A stretch of 15,018 bases of DNA from an uncultured Oceanobacillus sp. (GCA_938004015.1 CALKWU010000083.1:1-15018), one strand, 5' to 3'; positions 1 to 7,151 are shown, counted from the first letter of the stretch. Made by a program: numbers and translations. The notes: generated by a model not told the origin, from the letters alone.

Positions 1-1
1 C

Positions 2-100
2 ACCGTCCTTAGAAATGTGGAAAAATGGTACGGGAGCTTTTTGTTTTGGACCGTATTCACTAATAACCGTCTAAAATCCGAAACGGTCAAAAAGGGTTGA
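2..100 (+). CDS. Possible 3' end of a gene entering from the left edge
   Basis: Frame 2 of the plus strand is open from the window edge for 32 codons and ends in TGA at 98-100, inside the rising arm of a terminator. That is where a convergent gene's stop would be expected. The visible peptide contains an aromatic, hydrophobic stretch (WYGSFLFWTVF). A second plus-strand frame (from 3) is open until TAA at 72-74, so the frame choice is not secure. No family is recognised. The main support is that the terminator at 89-136 carries a good T run in the plus direction. Confidence 0.22.
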   Translation, partial: TVLRNVEKWYGSFLFWTVFTNNRLKSETVKKG

Positions 101-136
101 GGAATCGGCATGGCACCGATTCTCCAACCCTTTTTT
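89..136. terminator. Bidirectional intrinsic terminator after ybaK
   Basis: AAAAAGGGTTG (from 89) pairs with CCAACCCTTTTT (to about 135), with an inner ATCGG/CCGAT stem. The T run follows on the plus strand, and the matching A run at 89-93 gives a U run on the minus strand. It can end ybaK transcription (stop at 145-147) and any gene arriving from the left. Confidence 0.8.
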
Positions 137-144
137 GTTGGTTT

Positions 145-630
145 TTAATTTTTCGTTTTCGTGATTGGAACAAATGCAGCTCCGGTCAATTTTTGTAAAT
201 CGATTGGCGACAACTCGACTTGCATGCCCCGTTTTCCTGCAGAAACAACGATTGTTTCGAACGCTTTTGCTTTACTGTCTAAATATGTGGGATATTTTTT
301 CTTCATACCAAGCGGAGAACATCCTCCCCGTTGATAGCCTGTCGCTTTTTGCAAATCTTTCAGCGGCAACATGACGACCCGCTTATTGCCACTTACTCGG
401 GCAAGTGCTTTCAAATCGAGCGCTTCACCAGCACCGATGCAAGCAACGACCGGCCCAGTTTTATCCCCGACGGCAACAAGTGTTTTGTATGTTTGTTGTA
501 AAGGAATCTCCAATTGTTCAGCGGCTGACTCCGCATCGAGTTCCTCCGCTGTCCAACTGTAACGATGCCGGGAATAATGGATATTTTCTTTATCGAGTAA
601 ACGATGGACATTCGTCTTTTTCATTTTCAT
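145..630 (-). CDS. ybaK: Cys-tRNA(Pro)/Cys-tRNA(Cys) deacylase YbaK/EbsC family
   Basis: A trans-editing enzyme that hydrolyses mischarged Cys-tRNA(Pro), acting in the cytoplasm. The 161-residue protein matches the usual length of about 155-165. It carries the family's QTYKTLV segment, whose lysine (residue 49 here) aligns with the conserved catalytic Lys. It also has the GGCSPLGMKKKYPTYLD block typical of the INS/YbaK fold. The start is unsure: in-frame GTG, TTG, ATG and ATG codons lie at 636, 633, 630 and 624, and none has a good Shine-Dalgarno. I chose the first ATG. The gene follows putP by about 50 bp on the same strand with no terminator between, so co-transcription is likely. It ends at the bidirectional terminator. 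YbaK proteins can have related aminoacyl-tRNA editing specificities, so substrate choice is inferred from the family. Confidence 0.88.
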   Translation of the reverse strand: MKMKKTNVHRLLDKENIHYSRHRYSWTAEELDAESAAEQLEIPLQQTYKTLVAVGDKTGPVVACIGAGEALDLKALARVSGNKRVVMLPLKDLQKATGYQRGGCSPLGMKKKYPTYLDSKAKAFETIVVSAGKRGMQVELSPIDLQKLTGAAFVPITKTKN

Positions 631-683
631 CAACACACGTTTCTATTTCGATACTGCCAATTCCAAATATCGCACGGCCTACA

Positions 684-2168
684 TCATTCCTTCGTTTGTT
701 TCGCCAATCTCACCGCTTCATCAAACTCTTCTTCCACTTCCGGATTCGGTTTATAAGTGACTTCGCTTACGACAAAGGCGACGAGCAATGCAAAGACGAA
801 TCCTGGAACGATTTCATATAAATAATCGGATAATGCCGAGTTCCCCCAAATGAATACCGTCACGGCTCCGACGATCATTCCCCAAAGGGCACCGGCGCTC
901 GTGAACTTTTTCCAATATAGAGATAGTAAAATGATCGGCCCGAAAGATGCACCAAACCCTGCCCAAGCAAAAGCAACAAGACCGAGAATCGTATCGTTTT
1001 GTTCCCATGCGAAATAAATGGCAACTGCGGAAATTAACAATACGCCGACTCGACCCATGGAAACATAGTAACTGTCGCTTCGTTTCTTTTTTAAAATGAC
1101 TTTGTAAATATCTTCCACAAGGGCGGATGAGGAAACGAGGAGCTGGGACGACACGGTACTCATGATAGCTGCAAGCACGGCGGCAAGCATCAATCCGGCG
1201 ATGAACGGATGGAACAAAATTTGCCCCAAAACGAGAAATACCGCTTCCGGATCATTCAATGTGAGATCCGGATTCTGTTGGAAATAAGCGGAACCGACGA
1301 GCCCTGTTGCAACCGCTCCACCTAAGGATAAGACGACCCAGCCAAAACCGATGCGACGTGCTTGTTTTGTCTCTTCCGCTGACCTGATCGCCATGAAACG
1401 GATGATGATATGTGGTTGACCGAAATAGCCGACTCCCCATGCAAGCAAAGAAATCGTCCCTAAAACAGTCGCAGTTGAAAACATGTTGAATGCATCGGGA
1501 TTCACTTCGATGGCACTTGCTGCCATATCTCCAAAACCACCCGTGGCAAACAAGCTGAAAATCGGTACAAGTATAAGCGCCAAAAACATCATCGTGCCTT
1601 GCACCACATCCGTGTAACTGACCGCCAAAAAACCTCCGATGAACGTATACAGAATCGTTACTCCACCGACGATCATCAAGCCGGTATGGTAACTGAAATC
1701 AAATGCCTCCTGGAAAAACACTCCTCCGGCAACCATTCCCGATGAAACGTAAAATGTAAAATAAAGTAAAATAATAAGACCAGAAACGATCCGCAACAAT
1801 GTCGCATCATTTTTGAAACGGTTATCCAAAAAACTCGGAACCGTAATCGAGTTATTCGCCACTTGACTATACGTACGCAACCTTGGGGCGACGATTTTCC
1901 AGTTCAGCCATGTTCCCGCAGCAAGCCCGATTGGCATCCAAATTTCCACCAAGCCGGCGACATACAACGCACCCGGCAACCCCATCAATAGCCACTGGGA
2001 CATGTCGGAAGCCCCGGCACTCATAGCTGACACTAATGGGCTGAGCCTTCTTCCCCCAAGCATATAGTCATCCAAGTTTTTCGTCCTTCTGAAACCGATG
2101 AGTCCGATCAAAATCATACCGACAAAATAAAGAATGATGGCAAGCATTTGATACGTGTAATCAGACAT
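684..2168 (-). CDS. putP: Sodium/proline symporter PutP (SSS family)
   Basis: An integral membrane Na+-coupled proline uptake protein of the solute:sodium symporter family. The 494-residue protein is almost entirely hydrophobic helices, consistent with about 13 membrane segments. Early PutP-type motifs are present: LDDYMLGGRRL, then SAGASDMSQWLLMGLPGA in the region that binds Na+ and proline in characterised members. Mid-protein NSITVPSFLDNRF and late WAGFGASFGP blocks are also typical. The C-terminus is an acidic cytoplasmic tail. I use the ATG at 2168, not the one six codons upstream, because GGAGGTG lies 9 nt before it while the upstream ATG has no ribosome site. A TATAAT at 2230-2235 (minus strand) is a likely -10 with a weak -35. 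Whether it serves nutrient proline uptake or osmoprotection cannot be told from sequence. ybaK follows on the same strand. Confidence 0.92.
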   Translation of the reverse strand: MSDYTYQMLAIILYFVGMILIGLIGFRRTKNLDDYMLGGRRLSPLVSAMSAGASDMSQWLLMGLPGALYVAGLVEIWMPIGLAAGTWLNWKIVAPRLRTYSQVANNSITVPSFLDNRFKNDATLLRIVSGLIILLYFTFYVSSGMVAGGVFFQEAFDFSYHTGLMIVGGVTILYTFIGGFLAVSYTDVVQGTMMFLALILVPIFSLFATGGFGDMAASAIEVNPDAFNMFSTATVLGTISLLAWGVGYFGQPHIIIRFMAIRSAEETKQARRIGFGWVVLSLGGAVATGLVGSAYFQQNPDLTLNDPEAVFLVLGQILFHPFIAGLMLAAVLAAIMSTVSSQLLVSSSALVEDIYKVILKKKRSDSYYVSMGRVGVLLISAVAIYFAWEQNDTILGLVAFAWAGFGASFGPIILLSLYWKKFTSAGALWGMIVGAVTVFIWGNSALSDYLYEIVPGFVFALLVAFVVSEVTYKPNPEVEEEFDEAVRLAKQTKE

Positions 2169-2285
2169 CCTCCACAACACCTCCATTTTTTTGTAAACTT
2201 TCTGAATTGGCGCTTTATATCATTCTTTCATTATACTTGATTTTTTGAAAAATGGAAGCCGAGAAGAAATCATTACTGATGGTGT

Positions 2286-2316
2286 AAAAAAGACAGACCA
2301 ATCGATTTGGTCTGCC
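2286..2316 (-). terminator. Intrinsic terminator of yuiB
   Basis: On the minus strand, GGCAGACCAA pairs with TTGGTCTGTC around a short ATCGA-type loop, followed by TTTTTT. It lies 25-50 bp past the yuiB stop and separates yuiB from the putP promoter. Confidence 0.85.
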
Positions 2317-2340
2317 TTTCCAAAACAATGTAAGCACCAT

Positions 2341-2652
2341 TTAAAACATCCGATATCCGCTTTTCCGCAAGATTCGAATCGTGAACCCGGCAACGATCGT
2401 ACCGATAAAGCCGGAACCGATGATGATGTAATCCGCGGATTGCAAAGAAGCAAGTGTTTCACCGACAATACGGAACGCTTCACCTGTATTCGTCAAATAG
2501 TCAAAAGTGGAAATTCCATCTATAATGAGGATGGCGACGATCGGATACAAAAATGCCATGAACCACGTCGTCCGAACCAACATATTTATAATGAACGCAA
2601 TCCCGAAAAACATGACGAAATATAATAAAACTGAAACGACTAGCTGTATCAA
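2341..2652 (-). CDS. yuiB: YuiB-like small integral membrane protein
   Basis: A 103-residue membrane protein of unknown function. At least three hydrophobic helices are visible: QLVVSVLLYFVMFFGIAF near the N-terminus, WFMAFLYPIVAILII in the middle, and IIIGSGFIGTIVAGFTI near the C-terminus. It ends in basic residues (RILRKSGYRMF), suggesting a cytoplasmic tail. Identification rests on resemblance to B. subtilis YuiB and on the conserved position immediately downstream of the NADH dehydrogenase gene. The start is taken as TTG at 2652, since AAGGGAG lies 8 nt upstream. An in-frame ATG at 2685 would give 114 residues but has no ribosome site. The gene begins 84 bp after the dehydrogenase stop on the same strand and is probably co-transcribed, which hints at a membrane-redox role (inference only). 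Confidence 0.75.
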   Translation of the reverse strand: MIQLVVSVLLYFVMFFGIAFIINMLVRTTWFMAFLYPIVAILIIDGISTFDYLTNTGEAFRIVGETLASLQSADYIIIGSGFIGTIVAGFTIRILRKSGYRMF

Positions 2653-2736
2653 TGGTGTGGCTCCCTTCACTGCGTTAAATAACATTCACGCCTATTTTAT
2701 AATAAATTGGAACAAAGTTAAAGATTAATAGCGTTT

Positions 2737-3960
2737 CTAATGCATGTGGAAAAAGTTGAATCTGCCTTTTTTCATCAGCAAATGGAAACCACCAATTTCA
2801 AGCAAATGCCGATTCCAACAAAGTCTTTTCAACATCGTCGCCTTCCAACCGAAATTCGTTTTCCGCTTTTCCGACAGCGTGACGCCATCTGTTGAACCGA
2901 GGGAAGCGACGAGCGGTTTTTCTTTCGGTTCCAGTGGGACGAGCGGTTCACCATTCAATTGGGCTTTGATATTCCGTGCAGCGGTATTAGCCGATGCAAT
3001 GGCTGTTTCGGCATTAGCCGGCATCCATTCACCGGTTTCCGGATTCGTGATTCGGGCACAATCCCCAACGATGTAAATACTTTTGTCTTCCGGCAATGTC
3101 AAATTTTCTCCCACTTCGACTTTTCCATCAGTCGTCGGGATACCGGATTTTTCAAGAACTGGATTTCCACGCACACCTGCCGTCCATACGACTGTTTTTG
3201 TCGGCAATTCCACTTTCTTTCCGCCCTTTTCATAAATCGCCGCATCGGGTTTCGTCTCTACTATTCTCGCATTTGTGATGAATTCGACACCCCGGGATGC
3301 CAGCGAGTTCATCGCATAATTGATCGATTCCAAGCGTTGGCCGGGCAATATAGTGGAGCCGCACTCGATCATGATAATGCGGATTTGGGTTTTATCCACA
3401 TCATATTCCTTACTCAATTCGGGAATTCGATCCGCCAACTCTCCGGCATATTCGATTCCGGTGAACCCGCCCCCGGCGATGACGATATGCAGACGTGCGG
3501 GATTTTTGTTTTCTTCGTTGGCGTATTGAGCGAAATTATATTCCAAATGCTCTTTCAATACGCGAGCGTGGTTCAAATTTCCAATGGGAAATGTGTTTTC
3601 ACTGAAATTCGGATCTTCCAAGGCCTTTGATTCAAAACCGAGCCCTACAACTAGAATATCGTAATCCAATTCTTGGTTTTTCAATTTCACTTTTTTCTCT
3701 TCCGTTTTTATCGACACGACTTCATCGATGACGAATTGAATCCGATCCAAATCGATCACATCCCGGATTGGAATCGATATCCTTTCCGGCTTTACCGAAC
3801 CGGCTGCGGTTTGATGCAACCATGCCGTTTGGTAATGATAATCATATTTATTCACAAGCGTAATATCCGCTTCGTTCCGGTGCAACAGTTTTTGTAATTT
3901 GGTCGCTGTTTTCAGCCCGCCGTAACCGGCACCCAAAATTACAATTTTTGGTTTATACAT
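2737..3960 (-). CDS. yumB: Type II NADH:quinone oxidoreductase-like FAD protein (YumB type)
   Basis: A single-subunit, non-proton-pumping NADH dehydrogenase family member that passes electrons from NADH through FAD to quinone at the inner face of the membrane. The 407-residue protein has the N-terminal FAD dinucleotide motif (VILGAGYGG, residues 7-15), a second NAD(H)-binding motif (VIAGGGFTGIEYAGEL) mid-protein, and the late FAD-contact motif YIVGDCARI. The C-terminus is basic and aromatic (LLMKKGRFNFFHMH), as expected for peripheral membrane attachment. The ATG at 3960 was chosen because homologues begin just before the FAD motif and GGAG lies 10 nt upstream. The frame stays open to 4077, but those residues look non-coding. 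A strong divergent promoter lies upstream. The downstream neighbour is yuiB. B. subtilis has several NDH-2 paralogues (ndh, yumB, yutJ), and synteny points to YumB; the physiological acceptor is not shown by sequence. Confidence 0.9.
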   Translation of the reverse strand: MYKPKIVILGAGYGGLKTATKLQKLLHRNEADITLVNKYDYHYQTAWLHQTAAGSVKPERISIPIRDVIDLDRIQFVIDEVVSIKTEEKKVKLKNQELDYDILVVGLGFESKALEDPNFSENTFPIGNLNHARVLKEHLEYNFAQYANEENKNPARLHIVIAGGGFTGIEYAGELADRIPELSKEYDVDKTQIRIIMIECGSTILPGQRLESINYAMNSLASRGVEFITNARIVETKPDAAIYEKGGKKVELPTKTVVWTAGVRGNPVLEKSGIPTTDGKVEVGENLTLPEDKSIYIVGDCARITNPETGEWMPANAETAIASANTAARNIKAQLNGEPLVPLEPKEKPLVASLGSTDGVTLSEKRKTNFGWKATMLKRLCWNRHLLEIGGFHLLMKKGRFNFFHMH

Positions 3961-4036
3961 GTCATGAACACTCCATAAGCGATATTTTCCTATTTTCATT
4001 GATTTCCCTGTTACCCATACCAAATCACATCTTCTG

Positions 4037-4065
4037 ATTATAACACATATGTCACAAAATGTTAA
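4037..4065 (-). promoter_or_regulatory. SigA-type promoter of the NADH dehydrogenase gene
   Basis: On the minus strand, TTAACA (4065-4060) is separated by exactly 17 nt from TATAAT (4042-4037), about 77 bp before the start codon. This is close to the housekeeping consensus. Confidence 0.7.
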
Positions 4066-4077
4066 AGTATGTAACAT
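4059..4077. promoter_or_regulatory. Inverted repeat overlapping the -35 box (candidate operator)
   Basis: ATGTTA, 7 nt, TAACAT is a perfect 6+6 inverted repeat that covers the -35 element of the NADH dehydrogenase promoter. A repressor bound there would block RNA polymerase. No regulator is assigned from the sequence. Confidence 0.35.
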
Positions 4078-4134
4078 GATTGTAACAAACGGAAGTCCGG
4101 CATGGATTTTTCCTTTGATTGATTGAGCGAGTTA

Positions 4135-4164
4135 TTAACGGTTGCCATCGATTTGTGGTAGGAT
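4135..4164 (+). promoter_or_regulatory. Candidate promoter of yumC
   Basis: TTAACG (4135-4140), an 18-nt spacer, then TAGGAT (4159-4164) preceded by TGG, which gives an extended -10. It lies about 42 bp before the TTG start. The match is moderate. Confidence 0.4.
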
Positions 4165-4205
4165 AAGAATGTTGGTAATTATAGAGAAGAAATGAGGGAA
4201 TACAG

Positions 4206-5198
4206 TTGTCGGAAGAACTTTATGATATAACGATCATCGGTGCAGGTCCGACCGGATTGTTCACAGCTTTCTATGGTGGATTGCGCCAGGCGAAAGTGAA
4301 AATCATTGAAAGTCTGCCGCAAATTGGTGGACAACTTGCAGCCCTTTATCCGGAAAAATACATTTACGATATTGCCGGCTTCCCAAAAATAAAAGCAGTA
4401 GACTTAATCAATGAATTGGAAAAACAAGCGATGTTTTTCAATCCGACCGTCGTTTTGGAACAAGAAGTGGAAAATGTCGAACGGATGGAAGACGGAAATT
4501 TCAAAATGACGAGCAGCACCGGGGAAGTCCATTACACAAAAACGATCATCATCACCGCCGGCAATGGGGCTTTCACTCCTCGGCGTTTGAATATCGATAA
4601 CAGTGAAGATTTTGAAGGAATCAATCTTCATTACCATGTGACGGACATGAATCATTTCAAAGATAAAGATGTCGTCATACTTGGGGGTGGAGATTCTGCA
4701 GTCGATTGGGCGTTGATGTTGGAAGACATCGCCAAGCATGTGACGCTCGTCCATCGTAGGAATGAGTTCCGTGCTTTGGAATCGAGTGTGGAAAAACTGA
4801 AAAATTCATCCGTGGAAATCATCACGCCTTATGCGGCGGAAGCGATTACGACTTCGGATAAGATCGACAGCATCACGCTGCAAGAAGTTCGGGGCGAAAA
4901 TAAAATCACCCTTGAGATGGATGAAATCATCTGTAATTACGGTTTCATCTCTACGCTTGGCCCTATCAAGGATTGGGGGCTGGAAATCAAGAGAAACAGC
5001 ATCGTCGTCAACACGAAGATGGAGACGAATATCCCGGGGATATACGCTGCAGGGGATATTACAACCTATGACGGTAAAGTGAAATTGATCGCCATCGGTT
5101 TCGGGGAAGGGCCGACTGCCGTGAACAACGCGATGCGCTACATGGACCCAAAAGCACGTGTACAGCCGAAACATTCAACAGACATGGATATTTTCTAA
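4206..5198 (+). CDS. yumC: Ferredoxin/flavodoxin-NADP+ reductase, YumC type
   Basis: A homodimeric flavoenzyme that moves electrons between NADPH and ferredoxin or flavodoxin in the cytosol. It is the thioredoxin-reductase-like class of FNR. The 330-residue protein has an N-terminal FAD motif (IIGAGPTGLFTAFYGGLRQ), a central NADPH-binding motif (VVILGGGDSAVDWAL) and the late FAD signature GIYAAGDITTY. There is no CxxC after the NADPH domain, which separates it from true thioredoxin reductase. The aromatic C-terminal extension ending STDMDIF is also typical. The start is TTG at 4206, with GAGGG 9-14 nt upstream and the conserved SEELYDITIIGAGP N-terminus following. It is divergent from the NADH dehydrogenase gene, as in B. 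subtilis, and ends at a strong terminator. Confidence 0.93.
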   Translation: MSEELYDITIIGAGPTGLFTAFYGGLRQAKVKIIESLPQIGGQLAALYPEKYIYDIAGFPKIKAVDLINELEKQAMFFNPTVVLEQEVENVERMEDGNFKMTSSTGEVHYTKTIIITAGNGAFTPRRLNIDNSEDFEGINLHYHVTDMNHFKDKDVVILGGGDSAVDWALMLEDIAKHVTLVHRRNEFRALESSVEKLKNSSVEIITPYAAEAITTSDKIDSITLQEVRGENKITLEMDEIICNYGFISTLGPIKDWGLEIKRNSIVVNTKMETNIPGIYAAGDITTYDGKVKLIAIGFGEGPTAVNNAMRYMDPKARVQPKHSTDMDIF

Positions 5199-5220
5199 AC
5201 CATTTTCGAAAATCTGCATT

Positions 5221-5257
5221 AAAAGGTTGGGACAAGCGTATTTGCCCCAACCTTTTT
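5221..5257. terminator. Bidirectional terminator between yumC and the Crp/Fnr gene
   Basis: AAAAGGTTGGG pairs with CCCAACCTTTTTT around a loop of about 13 nt. The stem starts 23 bp after the yumC stop and touches the stop codon of the converging Crp/Fnr gene at 5257-5259, so it can serve both. Confidence 0.88.
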
Positions 5258-5946
5258 TATCCGACAGCTTTTTCTTTTAAAGCATCGATATTAATAATTT
5301 TCACATTGCGGTGCCCGTCCTGCTCGATCCAGCCGTTCGTTTGGAAAGTGGATAGACGGCGGCTCACCGTCTCTTGCGTCGTACCCAAATGGGAAGCCAA
5401 CTCTTTTTTGCTCATCGGCAAGACGACTTCCAATTTTCCGTTTTTCTCCACAAGATCGACCAAATAAGAAGCGATGCGCATTTCCACGTCTTTTCCACTG
5501 AGTGCACCGACGAGCTTTTCCGTCTCATCCAAACGCTCGCTGAATTGTTCCAAGATTTTAATGGCAATCGTCGGATGTTCCTTCATCAAGGATTGCATAT
5601 CATGACGATGGATCGCACAAATTTCCGTTTTTTCCATCGCTTCTGCGTAGCTGTCCATTTCTTTCCTCGTGAAGAGCGCCATTTCGCCCATGAATTCACC
5701 GGGTTCCAGAATACGCAACAACTGTTCTTTTCCCGATTCGAAAATTTGATAGATTTTCACTCTTCCTTGATGGACGATATACAAATAATCAAGCGGATCG
5801 CCATCATGGATGATCACTTCGCCTTTATCGAAACGGATATGTGTGCTTTTATCCGCGATTTTCAACATTTCATCCTCGTCCAAATGATTGAAGAACGGTA
5901 CTTTCGCTACGCATAGCTTGCTGACATCGATTTTTCCTTCACCCAT
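5257..5946 (-). CDS. Crp/Fnr-family transcriptional regulator with an FLP-like cysteine pair
   Basis: A 229-residue cytoplasmic regulator. Residues about 17-120 form the cyclic-nucleotide-type beta barrel (VIIHDGDPLDYLYIVHQG, then ILEPGEFMGEMALF). A long dimerisation helix follows at about 125-155, and a C-terminal winged helix has the recognition segment GTTQETVSRRLSTF (residues 188-201). The cysteine cluster of E. coli FNR is absent. The only cysteines are Cys12 and Cys110. Their spacing (98) is nearly that of Cys5 and Cys102 in Lactobacillus casei FLP, which form a redox-switching disulfide. The gene starts 15 bp after yutM on the same strand, with AGGTG as ribosome site, so it is probably translated from the yutM transcript. 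Redox sensing is inferred; the ligand and target sites are unknown. The stop codon abuts the shared terminator. Confidence 0.88.
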   Translation of the reverse strand: MGEGKIDVSKLCVAKVPFFNHLDEDEMLKIADKSTHIRFDKGEVIIHDGDPLDYLYIVHQGRVKIYQIFESGKEQLLRILEPGEFMGEMALFTRKEMDSYAEAMEKTEICAIHRHDMQSLMKEHPTIAIKILEQFSERLDETEKLVGALSGKDVEMRIASYLVDLVEKNGKLEVVLPMSKKELASHLGTTQETVSRRLSTFQTNGWIEQDGHRNVKIINIDALKEKAVG

Positions 5947-5961
5947 ATAGGGGCACCTGCC

Positions 5962-6318
5962 TCAACATTTTTCAATCGGACCGTCATAATCTTTCGGACG
6001 GAAAGATGAGCCACAGCCACAGGAAATGATCGCATTCGGATTATCAATCGTAAATCCGCCGCCCATCAAATTCTGTTTGAAATCAATTGTCGTACCTTCT
6101 ATGATCGGGATGTCCTGGTTGGACAACACAACAGGAATATCATTGATTTCTTCGACGACATCCAGTTCTTCATTCACGTTTTCGTCAAAGCTTAAGGAAT
6201 AGGAAAGACCACTGCAGCCTCCTCCTTGAACACCAAAACGGAGACGCACTCCTTCCGGTTCGTCCTTCATCATCTCTTTAATCTGATCTCTGGCACTATC
6301 CGTAAGTATGATGGCCAT
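5962..6318 (-). CDS. yutM: A-type iron-sulfur carrier, HesB/IscA family (YutM)
   Basis: A cytosolic Fe-S cluster carrier that accepts clusters from the Suf scaffold and passes them to apoproteins. The 118-residue protein has the three A-type ligands: Cys35 in GGGCSGLSY, and Cys100 and Cys102 in SCGCGSSF. The C-x64-C-G-C spacing is that of IscA/SufA. The final residue is an additional cysteine (Cys118), past the usual end of the motif. I start at the second ATG (6318), since AGGAGG lies 7 nt before it but only 1 nt before the upstream ATG at 6324. A promoter (TTGCTT-17-TATAAT) lies just upstream. The Crp/Fnr gene follows after 15 bp. Its position beside yuzD and yutI matches the B. subtilis yut region. 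Confidence 0.92.
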   Translation of the reverse strand: MAIILTDSARDQIKEMMKDEPEGVRLRFGVQGGGCSGLSYSLSFDENVNEELDVVEEINDIPVVLSNQDIPIIEGTTIDFKQNLMGGGFTIDNPNAIISCGCGSSFRPKDYDGPIEKC

Positions 6319-6365
6319 CGTCATACCTCCTTTTGGTATTCTTGAAGTATTTCGCTTTTCCTTTC

Positions 6366-6394
6366 ATTATACAAATTGGAAATTACTTAAGCAA
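6366..6394 (-). promoter_or_regulatory. Promoter of the yutM-crp/fnr operon
   Basis: On the minus strand, TTGCTT (6394-6389), a 17-nt spacer, then TATAAT (6371-6366), about 50 bp before the yutM ATG. The -10 is perfect and the -35 matches in its first three bases. Confidence 0.6.
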
Positions 6395-6404
6395 TCATTT
6401 GGAT

Positions 6405-6737
6405 TTATCCGTTTTGTTGTAACTCTACACCATTTTCTTCCAGCGATTCATAGATGGTTTTCAGTCGGGGAATTCCTTCGGCGACAAGTTCGTCATTTAC
6501 AAATACAATCGGCCAAAACAAATCTTCTTCAAAAATCCGTTCGACGAAAGCACGGTGTTTTTCATCCGTTTGCGGTTCATTGATGTCGACATACTCATAA
6601 GTGATCCCGTCTGTTTCATATTTCCTGCCGATCGCCGCTTGCAACCATTCATACGTATCCTTGGAACCTGGTGCACCGACACAACTTGCACAAATCTGTT
6701 CTGCCCCATAAACCGTGATTTTGATGTTCCGTCCCAT
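6405..6737 (-). CDS. yuzD: YuzD-family putative disulfide oxidoreductase
   Basis: A 110-residue protein of the small YuzD (DUF1462) family, which has a thioredoxin-like fold. The N-terminal beta strand NIKITVYGAEQICASC ends in a CxxC pair (Cys16, Cys19), placed like a redox active site. A later segment FVNDELVAEGIPRLKTIYE resembles the cis-proline side of thioredoxin folds (the proline is in GIPRL). The activity has not been established by anything visible here. The start is ATG at 6737 with GGAGGGGTG 5-6 nt upstream. It is divergent from yutI, and yutM lies downstream on the same strand with its own promoter. No terminator is seen between yuzD and yutM, so read-through is possible. Confidence 0.85.
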   Translation of the reverse strand: MGRNIKITVYGAEQICASCVGAPGSKDTYEWLQAAIGRKYETDGITYEYVDINEPQTDEKHRAFVERIFEEDLFWPIVFVNDELVAEGIPRLKTIYESLEENGVELQQNG

Positions 6738-6776
6738 ATTTCACCCCTCCATATTTTCGCAAAATCAGTTTCTTTC

Positions 6777-6807
6777 ATTTTACAAAATGAACGTGCAAAG
6801 GTACAAT
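6777..6807. promoter_or_regulatory. Overlapping divergent promoters for yutI (+) and yuzD (-)
   Basis: Plus strand: TTTACA (6779-6784), 17 nt, TACAAT (6802-6807), reading towards yutI. Minus strand: TTGTAC (6806-6801), 18 nt, TAAAAT (6782-6777), reading towards yuzD. Each -10 lies on the other's -35. The plus promoter is the better match. Confidence 0.5.
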
Positions 6808-6883
6808 ATAAATATACTATGGAAAATTTCAGTTTTATCGATAGAATTCTGAACAACAGGGGATACGAAAGGAGATTTGACTC

Positions 6884-7108
6884 ATGCATGAACAAGTCCA
6901 AGAAGTGTTGAACAAATTGCGTCCGTTCTTGTTACGTGACGGAGGAGACGTTGAATTGATAGATGTAGATGAAGATGGTATCGTCCAACTCCGTCTCATG
7001 GGTGCTTGCGGTAACTGCCCAAGCTCGACAATCACATTGAAAGCCGGTATCGAACGTGCATTGATGGCTGAAGTTCCCGGCGTAAAAGAAATCGAACAAG
7101 TATTTTAA
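6884..7108 (+). CDS. yutI: NifU C-terminal-domain (Nfu) iron-sulfur scaffold YutI
   Basis: A small cytosolic Fe-S scaffold or delivery protein. All 74 residues form a single Nfu domain: RPFLLRDGGDVELIDVDEDG at the start, then the cluster-binding CxxC in MGACGNCPSSTITLKAGIE (Cys42, Cys45). In this family two monomers share a [4Fe-4S] cluster across these cysteines. The ATG at 6884 follows AAAGGAG by 8-9 nt. It is monocistronic, with its own promoter and a terminator directly after the stop. It is divergent from yuzD and close to yutM. Confidence 0.93.
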   Translation: MHEQVQEVLNKLRPFLLRDGGDVELIDVDEDGIVQLRLMGACGNCPSSTITLKAGIERALMAEVPGVKEIEQVF

Positions 7109-7134
7109 AAAGGCAGCGTAAAGACTGCCTTTTT
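7107..7134. terminator. Bidirectional terminator between yutI and yutH
   Basis: AAAAAGGCAG pairs with CTGCCTTTTT around an 8-nt loop, starting at the yutI stop codon. A/T runs on both sides let it serve yutI (plus) and yutH (minus, stop at 7152-7154). Confidence 0.9.
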
Positions 7135-7151
7135 CTTTTGCCTTCATCATA

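Noticed and set aside
2959..3630. Long plus-strand open frame (223 codons) opposite the NADH dehydrogenase gene
   Set aside because: It lies wholly antisense to a clear enzyme gene, has a Cys/Phe/Arg-rich shadow composition, no ribosome site and no recognisable motif.
4043..4060. Rex operator in the yumB promoter spacer
   Set aside because: Only one half (TTGTGA) agrees with TTGTGA-N6-TCACAA; the second half matches at two of six positions.
3961..4077. 39-residue N-terminal extension of the NADH dehydrogenase frame
   Set aside because: It overlaps the promoter region, has no ribosome site at 4077, and homologues start just before the FAD motif, at 3960.
5374..5916. 180-codon plus-strand frame opposite the Crp/Fnr gene
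   Set aside because: A His/Phe-rich shadow of the regulator's codons, with no start signal.
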